DNA of 7,401 bases from Deltaproteobacteria bacterium RIFOXYD12_FULL_50_9 (lineage in GTDB: Bacteria > Desulfobacterota > Desulfobulbia > Desulfobulbales > CALZHT01). The position numbers and the translations under genes were made by a program. The notes beneath the pieces are model-generated. The model had not been told where the DNA came from. It ran no database searches and saw nothing but the letters and a program-made list of their open reading frames with translations. The stretch is from positions 4,814 to 12,214 of the forward strand of contig MGTA01000028.1 of assembly GCA_001799225.1 (NCBI GenBank), given 5' to 3'. Shown piece by piece: positions 1 through 6,208 of the stretch (position 1 is its first letter; every line of letters begins with the position of its first letter).

Positions 1-1794
1 CGCAACTATACCCAACTGATTGACCAGGTAACAGCCGCCGGCGCCAAAGCCCTGCTCATGGACGCTTTTTTCCCTGAGCAAGAGGATCCGGCCACAGACC
101 AGGAGTTCGCGGCTGCCATGCAGCGCAGCAAGATAGTCACTCTGGCTTCCGCCATTGAATATGCCCCCTCCGGCAAACCTACAAACATGGTCACCAGCCT
201 GCCGGAACTGACGCAAGGGGCCAAAGCTGTAGCCCACATCAACTTCCAACCCGATGAGGATGGAGTAAACCGCCAAACGCCATTGGTCCTCTCCTACCAG
301 GACAAAACCATTCCTTCCCTGGGCCTGTCCGGCGCTATGGCCGGTCTGGGAGAAACCGCTTTTCGGGTTGATGACTACTCGATCAATATAGGGACCCGCA
401 CAATCCCCCTTGACGCCCAGGGCATGATGCTGATCAACTACATCGGTCCACCCGGGATCTACCCTCGCTTCTCATTCTCGGACGTATCGCGCGGCCGAGT
501 GCCGGCCGAAAACCTGCGCGGCAAAATTCTGTTCATGGGCGCCACTGCCCTGGGGATCTACGACATGCGGGTCACCCCCTTCCATACCAACTCACCCGGG
601 GTTGAGGTCCATGCCAATATTGCCGACAGCATCATCCGCGGCTCCTTTATCCGCAGGAGCGGCCTGGAGGCGCTTGCCGACCTGTTTTTCATCATCTGCC
701 TGGGGGCGGCGGTGTTTACGATAACCGCCAGACTCAAACCGATCCTGGCTGTCCCGCTGGTGGTAGCGGTTATGTCATGCCACTGGGGGCTTGTGTATCT
801 TTTCTTCCTCAACGGCGCCTGGCTCGGGATCATATACCCTCTGGTGAGTATGCTGATCAGCTTTATCCTTTCTCTCTCATACCGTTTTATTGTTCTTGAC
901 CGCCATGCCCGCGAGATCCGCTCCATCTTCTCCTCATATGTTTCAAGCAAGATCGTTGACCAGCTGGTCAGCGACCCCGGCAGTGCTAAAATCGGCGGTG
1001 ACTCCAGGGAGATCACCATTCTATTTTCCGACCTGCGCGGCTTTACCACCTACTCCGAGTCGGTTGATCCCTATCTGGTCCTCAAAACCTTAAACGAGTA
1101 TCTTGACGCCATGACCCGGGTGATCATGGACCATGACGGCACAGTCGATAAATTCCTGGGAGACGGGATCATGGCTTACTGGGGCGCTCCGCTCCCCCAG
1201 AAAAATCATGCTGAACGCGCTATGGCCTGCACCTTGGCCATGGCCGAAACCATGAAACGCCTGCAGCAGAAATGGCAGGCCGCCAATGTCCCCAGCCTTT
1301 TCTTTAGAATCGGTATCCACACCGGCGAGGCGATTGCCGGCAATATCGGCGCGCAAGGGAAAAAAATGGAGTACACGGTCATCGGCGATACCATCAACCT
1401 GGCATCACGGCTTGAAGGAACCGCCAAATATTACGGAGTGGATATACTGGCAAGTCAAATGACCCGACAAGCAGCCGGAGAACAATTTTTGTTCCGCGAG
1501 CTTGACCGCATCCGGGTAGTTGGCAAATCAGTGCCCATTACTATCTATGAACTTCTGGGCAAGACCAGTGATCCTCTTTCCCGGGAGAACAGGATCAAAA
1601 TCAGCGAATACAGCAAAGGACTCGAGCTTTACCGACAGCGCCGGTTTGCTGAGGCAAAGTCCATATTTGCCGCAATACTGGCGGATATGCCGCGCGACAC
1701 CCCCACACTTCTTTATCTGGCGCGCTGTGATCACTTCCTGGAAGCCCCTCCTCCTGAGGATTGGGACGGGGTCTTTGATCGGACAACCAAATAG
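1..1794 (+). CDS. CHASE2-domain transmembrane class III adenylate cyclase (5' end cut off by window)
   Basis: The frame is open from base 1, before the first ATG at 58, so this is a partial gene with 597 visible codons. Numbering from base 1, residues 1-222 are the C-terminal part of a CHASE2 extracytoplasmic sensor domain. Three membrane segments follow at about 224-243, 248-270 and 274-294, then a class III nucleotide cyclase domain at about 335-520. The active site looks complete: metal-binding Asp344 (FSDLRGF) and Asp388 (GDGIMA), adenine-contacting Lys384 (DKFLGD), Thr459 in YTVIGD at the base-specificity position, and transition-state Asn466 and Arg470 (NLASR). By family knowledge, Lys plus Thr predicts ATP to cAMP conversion in the cytoplasm and places it with class IIIb enzymes. 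A TPR-like tail (about 531-575) ends in a PPPEDWDG motif. Aligned with the second CHASE2 protein at 6209, about 75-80 N-terminal residues, including one membrane helix, are missing. The sensed signal is unknown. Confidence 0.93.
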   Translation, partial: RNYTQLIDQVTAAGAKALLMDAFFPEQEDPATDQEFAAAMQRSKIVTLASAIEYAPSGKPTNMVTSLPELTQGAKAVAHINFQPDEDGVNRQTPLVLSYQDKTIPSLGLSGAMAGLGETAFRVDDYSINIGTRTIPLDAQGMMLINYIGPPGIYPRFSFSDVSRGRVPAENLRGKILFMGATALGIYDMRVTPFHTNSPGVEVHANIADSIIRGSFIRRSGLEALADLFFIICLGAAVFTITARLKPILAVPLVVAVMSCHWGLVYLFFLNGAWLGIIYPLVSMLISFILSLSYRFIVLDRHAREIRSIFSSYVSSKIVDQLVSDPGSAKIGGDSREITILFSDLRGFTTYSESVDPYLVLKTLNEYLDAMTRVIMDHDGTVDKFLGDGIMAYWGAPLPQKNHAERAMACTLAMAETMKRLQQKWQAANVPSLFFRIGIHTGEAIAGNIGAQGKKMEYTVIGDTINLASRLEGTAKYYGVDILASQMTRQAAGEQFLFRELDRIRVVGKSVPITIYELLGKTSDPLSRENRIKISEYSKGLELYRQRRFAEAKSIFAAILADMPRDTPTLLYLARCDHFLEAPPPEDWDGVFDRTTK

Positions 1795-1846
1795 CTCCCA
1801 GCACCCTTTCCTGCCGGATAAGAACGTACACTTTTACATTGAGATA

Positions 1847-1875
1847 TTTACGATACAACCACCCCGTGTTATAGT
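1847..1875 (+). promoter_or_regulatory. Candidate sigma-70 promoter for the lipoprotein gene
   Basis: A -35-like TTTACG (1847-1852) lies 17 bases before a -10-like TATAGT (1870-1875). They match the consensus at four of six and five of six bases. The site lies in the 126-base gap between the cyclase stop and the lipoprotein start, so transcription would begin near 1882 and leave a leader of about 40 bases. The gap is AT-richer than its flanks, which fits a promoter but also makes chance matches likelier. No intrinsic terminator is visible after the cyclase, so read-through from upstream is also possible. Confidence 0.35.
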
Positions 1876-1907
1876 AGTAAATACATCCTTAACATTCTAA
1901 TTTTTCC

Positions 1908-1913
1908 AGGGAG
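1908..1913 (+). promoter_or_regulatory. Ribosome binding site of the lipoprotein gene
   Basis: AGGGAG lies 7 bases before the ATG at 1921. It supports that start, which is also the one that leaves a complete lipoprotein signal peptide. Confidence 0.75.
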
Positions 1914-1920
1914 CAGCTTT

Positions 1921-4900
1921 ATGCGAAATACTTTGTCTCTCTTACTGGTTATCCTGACCCTTGCAGGCTGTGGCGAGGCTCCTCTGCCGTCCAGCTCCCC
2001 CATCATTCCCCAAATGAAAATGGCCGGTGAGTACAAAGCCAATGAGCCCCAGGCGTTGGCCGTTGACCTGCAAGGCCGAATCTATGTCGGCCAGAGCGAT
2101 GGGGCGGTTATGGCTTTTGACCAGACCGGGGCAAAGGTTCTGACCCTGGCCGCCACGGATGCGAACGGCAAGCAACTTCTAAAAAATCCGACCGGAATCG
2201 CCGTAAACCGGGATACCATCTATGTGACGGACAGCGACCTGCAGCGCATAGCGGTCTTCAATATGGAAGGACGCTTTCTTTACAGCTTCGGAGAGAAGGG
2301 TGGTGATGCCAAAGAGTTTAAATCCCCACAAGCAATTGCGGTGCATGACAATGTCGTTTATGTCGCTGACACCGACAACGGCCGCATCCAGGTCTTTGGC
2401 GCCAACGGTGTCTTTCTGAACTCATTCAACGGCGACGGCCGTGATGTCCCGCCCGAAAAACAACTGAGTGAGCCAATCGCTATTGCTGTCGGCCCTCAAG
2501 GACATCTTTACATCATTGATGCCGACGATCAACGCCTGAAAATCTTTACGGCAGCCGGCAAATTCGTTGAAGCACTGCCGCCGATAGTCAAGGCCGCTGC
2601 CCTGGCCATGACATCCGATGGCTTTTTGCTTGCCGAAACCAACAGCTACAGCATCAAAAAATTTAACTTCGACAACAAACTCCTCTTCTCCTTCGGATCT
2701 TTTGGCGATGGCCGGGCGCAATTCACAACTATAACAGGCCTGGCCGCGGACAATAAAGGAAATGTCTATGCCGCTGACCGCAAACGCGGTCTTGTTCAGG
2801 CCTTTGCTTTGGAAATTGGCCAACCATATCCGGACTGGCGCCGTCCGCCGCCGCCCACCTCGGTACGCTGGCTGCGCTCAATTGTAACTGTTGCCGAGAA
2901 AACTGCCTGGGACGACAAAGAGAATACCCTTTATGCAATTGATCGAGAGACCAAAAACATTCTGCTATTCAAGGATGGTGAAACAGTCGGCACCCTGACC
3001 GTGCCGGCCAGCACTATAAACGCGCTGGCTGTCGATGCCACCGGGTCTCTCTGGGCTGTCGACTCCAACAACAAACGACTGCTGAAACTTGATCGTCAAG
3101 GTAAAATCTTGCTGACCGTCGGGTCATCCGGCAGCGGGGCCGGCAACTTCTCTAAACCTACAGACATTGCTATCTCAAGTGACGGTCTCATCTATGTAAC
3201 CGACCGCGGCAACCGCCGGGTGCAAACCTTTAATGCCGAAGGCGTTTTCATGAATGCCTTCAGCACCGGCAAAGATGGGTTACCGCTTGACTCCCCTATC
3301 GCTATCAGCGTCAGCCCCGACAACACTGTTTACGTTCTCGATAAGGGTTCGAAACTGATAACCGCCTTCTCTGCGTCCGGCCAGGTGTTGCTTGCCTTCG
3401 GCGGCAAAGAAAAAGAACCGGAAAACCTGGATGATCCAGTCGATCTCTATGCAAACGGTCAGGAGGTCCAAGTTCTCGATGCCGGGACAAAAAACATCAA
3501 AGTATATTCCACTGCCGGCAAACTTATCCGCCAGTTCAGCTGCTCCGGCAATGAGAGTGGAGACCTGCACAAACCAACCGCCATTACCGGTATGACCGAC
3601 AACAGCTTTGCCGTCTCCGATACCGGCAACAACCGGATTCAGATCTTTACAACCGTGCTCACCCCAAGCCTACCGGTAAAATTCAGTGCTGCACCAGGCA
3701 TGCGAACCATCGCCCTCACCTGGCAGAAAAATCCGGAGCCTTACGGCATCACCTATCGCATCTCCAAGTCCGAGCAGGAGAACGGACCGTTCACCACCTT
3801 GGCGGAGGTCAAAGAAGAGCGCTATAACGACCGTGATGTCAAACCCAAACAGATCTACTACTATCTGCTTACAGCGCTTGCCGAAAGCGGTAATCAATGC
3901 TCCAGCGACAACATTGTCAGCGCTACTCCAAATACTTACGTCCCGACAGCGCCAGGCGGTCTGACGGCTCAAACCAAGGAGTGGTCGGTAACTCTCAACT
4001 GGGATGCCAATCAAGCCGGATTTTTCTCTCACTTTCTCATCTATCGCCAAGTCAAAGAGGAACGTAAACTGGTCGGCAAGTCTCTCACCCCGACGTTTAT
4101 CGAAAAATCACTCTCACCCAACACCACTTATAACTATATGGTTTCCGCAGTAAGCATCGACGAAGAGGAGAGCCCGGTCACTGCCCTCTCCGCTACCACC
4201 ATTGTCGCGACAAAGCCGCCGGTCGAAATAAACGTCATCGAAATGTCCAATATCTTTTCGAACACATACAAGCTCTATGAGGAGCGCGGCCTTGGCAAAA
4301 TCAAGATTACTAACAACCTGGGCGACCCTATTTCAAAGCTGAAACTCTCATTCACCATTAAAGACATGATGGACTTCCCCTGGGAAACAGAGATCCTTGA
4401 ACTGGGCCCGGACATGAGCCAGGAATTCGTTCTCAAAGCGGTTTTCAACAATAATATCCTGACGGTCACCGAGGACACCCCGGTCCAGACCGAAATCAAG
4501 GCAACCTATTTCGAGAACAACCAACTGAAAACCTTTAACCGTAACCATACGATTACCATCTATGAGAAACACCGGTTGATGTGGGACGTTCGAGACCGCT
4601 TCGCCACATTTATTACCCCAAAAGATCCGCTGATCCTCGATTTTACGCGTGCTGTAGTCAGTCAGTTCGGAACAAATGCGGTAATTATCCAGCAGGCCGC
4701 AGCACTTTTTGATGCTCTGAGCCTGCTTGGCCTGACCTACATGCAGGACCCCAGCAACCCCTACCAGGTAACCTCGGGGAAAATAGATATGGTCGACTAT
4801 ATTCAATATCCGCGTGAAACCCTGCAACGTAAATCCGGGGACTGCGACGATCTGACCGCTCTCTATTGCGCCGCGCTGGAAAGTCTGGGTATCCGCACTC

Positions 4901-5658
4901 TGGTCGTTGAAGTGCCGGGACACATGTTCATGATGCTGGCAACCGGCATAGAGGCTGATGAAAAAACAGATACCATGAACAACCTGTTCATCATCTACGA
5001 CAACCAGCTATGGATACCGGTAGAGACAACTCTGGTCGGTGGCCCTTTTGTCAGGGCGTGGGAACAGGGCAGCAGCACCTACTTAAAGTGGATGGACAAA
5101 AAAAGTCTGACCCTGCTAGATATCCGGGGCGGCTGGGGCACTTTCAAGCCCGCCTCCCTGCCCAATGTCGCCTGGCGGCCGCCGGAAATCAGCCGTACTA
5201 ATATTGAAGGCAAATTCCCTGATGATTTCCGCACGATTCGCAAGCTCAGCACTCGCCTGAACAGCCGCAAATATTTTGACAGGTTGGCGACCAATCCGGC
5301 CGACACCCAGGCATTGCTGCAAATTGGTATCATTTATGCTAAGGCCGGCGAAGCCGAAGAGGCGCTGGTCGCCTTTGTCAAAATTATAGCGACTGAACCA
5401 GGCAATGCCGCAGCTCAAAACAATGCCGGCAATATCTATTTTATCCTGAACCGTCTTGAGGAAGCATGCGCCGCCTATAACATTGCCGGGGAAAACGACC
5501 CGCAAGACCCGCTGATCTGGGTCAATCTGGCCCGCTGCTACCGAAGTCTTTCCCAGCTTGACAAGGCAAAAGAGGCTTTTTTAAAGGCCCAGGCACTTGA
5601 TCAGAACGTTGCTCAACAATACCGAACGTTGTCTCTTGAACTGCAAAGCGTTTTATGA
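1921..5658 (+). CDS. Large multidomain lipoprotein: double NHL propeller, two FN3 domains, transglutaminase-like domain, TPRs
   Basis: The 1245-residue product starts with a lipoprotein signal peptide. The lipobox is LAGC with Cys17, and Gly18 follows, so there is no Asp retention signal and an outer-membrane location is likely by the enterobacterial rule. Residues 41-300 and 313-580 each hold six NHL-like blades (pattern: A-I-A-V, I-Y-V-x-D, N-x-R-I-x-x-F), joined by a Pro-rich linker at 301-312. Two fibronectin type III domains follow (about 582-673 and 676-763), then an unrecognised beta-rich domain (768-889). A transglutaminase-like domain (about 895-1060) shows Cys975 in GDCDD, His1001 in PGHMF and WIPVET, where Glu1035 sits at the usual third catalytic position. 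Three TPRs occupy about 1125-1228. Known roles of these folds are binding (propeller, FN3, TPR) and thiol protease or acyl-transfer chemistry (transglutaminase-like). The actual substrate is unknown. The small exported protein gene follows after 58 bases, probably in the same transcript. Confidence 0.92.
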   Translation: MRNTLSLLLVILTLAGCGEAPLPSSSPIIPQMKMAGEYKANEPQALAVDLQGRIYVGQSDGAVMAFDQTGAKVLTLAATDANGKQLLKNPTGIAVNRDTIYVTDSDLQRIAVFNMEGRFLYSFGEKGGDAKEFKSPQAIAVHDNVVYVADTDNGRIQVFGANGVFLNSFNGDGRDVPPEKQLSEPIAIAVGPQGHLYIIDADDQRLKIFTAAGKFVEALPPIVKAAALAMTSDGFLLAETNSYSIKKFNFDNKLLFSFGSFGDGRAQFTTITGLAADNKGNVYAADRKRGLVQAFALEIGQPYPDWRRPPPPTSVRWLRSIVTVAEKTAWDDKENTLYAIDRETKNILLFKDGETVGTLTVPASTINALAVDATGSLWAVDSNNKRLLKLDRQGKILLTVGSSGSGAGNFSKPTDIAISSDGLIYVTDRGNRRVQTFNAEGVFMNAFSTGKDGLPLDSPIAISVSPDNTVYVLDKGSKLITAFSASGQVLLAFGGKEKEPENLDDPVDLYANGQEVQVLDAGTKNIKVYSTAGKLIRQFSCSGNESGDLHKPTAITGMTDNSFAVSDTGNNRIQIFTTVLTPSLPVKFSAAPGMRTIALTWQKNPEPYGITYRISKSEQENGPFTTLAEVKEERYNDRDVKPKQIYYYLLTALAESGNQCSSDNIVSATPNTYVPTAPGGLTAQTKEWSVTLNWDANQAGFFSHFLIYRQVKEERKLVGKSLTPTFIEKSLSPNTTYNYMVSAVSIDEEESPVTALSATTIVATKPPVEINVIEMSNIFSNTYKLYEERGLGKIKITNNLGDPISKLKLSFTIKDMMDFPWETEILELGPDMSQEFVLKAVFNNNILTVTEDTPVQTEIKATYFENNQLKTFNRNHTITIYEKHRLMWDVRDRFATFITPKDPLILDFTRAVVSQFGTNAVIIQQAAALFDALSLLGLTYMQDPSNPYQVTSGKIDMVDYIQYPRETLQRKSGDCDDLTALYCAALESLGIRTLVVEVPGHMFMMLATGIEADEKTDTMNNLFIIYDNQLWIPVETTLVGGPFVRAWEQGSSTYLKWMDKKSLTLLDIRGGWGTFKPASLPNVAWRPPEISRTNIEGKFPDDFRTIRKLSTRLNSRKYFDRLATNPADTQALLQIGIIYAKAGEAEEALVAFVKIIATEPGNAAAQNNAGNIYFILNRLEEACAAYNIAGENDPQDPLIWVNLARCYRSLSQLDKAKEAFLKAQALDQNVAQQYRTLSLELQSVL

Positions 5659-5701
5659 GTAAACTAAAGAATCAGAGGATTATCGAGATAGAATATAGAG
5701 G

Positions 5702-5713
5702 TAGGAGGAGGAG
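5702..5713 (+). promoter_or_regulatory. Very strong ribosome binding site of the small exported protein gene
   Basis: TAGGAGGAGGAG gives overlapping perfect AGGAGG cores, with the nearest ending 5 bases before the ATG at 5717. It is much stronger than the sites of the two flanking genes. It fixes the start and suggests the small protein is translated at a higher level than the lipoprotein encoded just upstream on the likely shared transcript. Confidence 0.85.
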
Positions 5714-5716
5714 ATC

Positions 5717-6115
5717 ATGAAAAAATACATAGCGTTGTGTCTGGCTGTGTTGCTGGGCTGCTCCGTTGCCCAGGCAGATGAACCTGGTGCGACCAAACAA
5801 AGTTTCTGGAACAGAGTTCGCGCCAAGATCGAACAGATCATCCCGAAGAAGAATGTCGCGAAGGAGACGGTGGTCGGAGGTGTCCGCGGCGATAAGGAGG
5901 AGCGTGTCGATCTCTACTGGAAGGGGGCCGATGAAAAAGCTGTTTCAGCCCCGGCCGAGGAGATCGAAGCCTTCCAGAAAGCCCTTGAATATGCCGACAA
6001 AGGGGAAAAAGAGGCCGCCCGCGCGGCATTCGACAAATTCCTTACTACCTATCCGGACAGTTCTCTTCTGCCCGATGCCCAACAGGCTCTGCAGTTTCTG
6101 GCAGCTGGCGAATAA
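5717..6115 (+). CDS. Small exported TPR-like protein of unknown function
   Basis: The 132-residue product begins with an export signal: MKK, a hydrophobic stretch from residue 4 to about 18, and AQA followed by Asp21, a good signal peptidase I site. An alternative lipobox-like LLGC ends at Cys15, so it might instead be a lipoprotein; Leu at -2 and the very short signal make that less likely. The mature part has a basic amphipathic segment (about 29-50: FWNRVRAKIEQIIPKK), then VVGGVRGDKEE and LYWKG, which look like a conserved core I cannot name. The C-terminal TPR-like hairpin (about 82-130) carries YADKGEKEAARAAFDKFL and YPDSS, similar in style to YbgF/CpoB-type repeats. It lies 58 bases after the lipoprotein gene and just before a terminator, so it is probably the last gene of that transcript. 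A periplasmic partner of the lipoprotein is a reasonable guess only. Confidence 0.85.
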   Translation: MKKYIALCLAVLLGCSVAQADEPGATKQSFWNRVRAKIEQIIPKKNVAKETVVGGVRGDKEERVDLYWKGADEKAVSAPAEEIEAFQKALEYADKGEKEAARAAFDKFLTTYPDSSLLPDAQQALQFLAAGE

Positions 6116-6154
6116 CCAGTAAAGGTCAGATTCTGCCTCTTATATGTACACCGA

Positions 6155-6189
6155 AGGGCAAGGCCGGTATTGGCCTTGCCCTCTTTTTT
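6155..6189 (+). terminator. Strong intrinsic terminator after the small exported protein gene
   Basis: An 11-bp perfect stem (6155-6165 with 6172-6182, core GGGCAAGGCC / GGCCTTGCCC) encloses the 6-base loop GGTATT. It is followed by a run of six T at 6184-6189. It starts 39 bases after the stop at 6115 and should end the lipoprotein/small-protein transcript. It lies only 19 bases before the ATG of the second CHASE2 gene. Confidence 0.92.
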
Positions 6190-6196
6190 ATTACAG

Positions 6197-6203
6197 TGAG
6201 GAG
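6197..6203 (+). promoter_or_regulatory. Ribosome binding site of the second CHASE2 gene
   Basis: TGAGGAG lies 5 bases before the ATG at 6209 and decides that start. It begins 7 bases after the terminator T-run ends, leaving almost no room for a promoter in between. Confidence 0.75.
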
Positions 6204-6208
6204 TAGCC

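Noticed and set aside
558..1049. 163-codon open frame on the minus strand
   Set aside because: It lies wholly inside the well-supported cyclase gene, and its protein is low in recognisable motifs. It is an antisense shadow.
1866..1886. Possible CRP/cAMP-receptor-like operator near GTGTTATAG...AATACA
   Set aside because: Attractive beside a cyclase gene, but the half-sites match each other at only about four of six positions and lack TGTGA/TCACA.
2041..3660. Tandem DNA repeats under the propeller blades
   Set aside because: The repetition is visible only at protein level. The blades have diverged in DNA sequence, so there is no recent repeat expansion to annotate.
4348..4923. 191-codon open frame on the minus strand
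   Set aside because: It is antisense to the beta domain and transglutaminase-like part of the lipoprotein, where the forward frame has clear catalytic motifs.
5689..5694. TAGAAT -10-like box before the small exported gene
   Set aside because: There is no acceptable -35 element 16-18 bases upstream; the position holds AAAGAA.
5766..6122. 118-codon + strand frame overlapping the small exported protein
   Set aside because: It is extremely Arg/Pro/Ser-rich, has no ribosome site at its start, and is out of frame with the signal-peptide protein.
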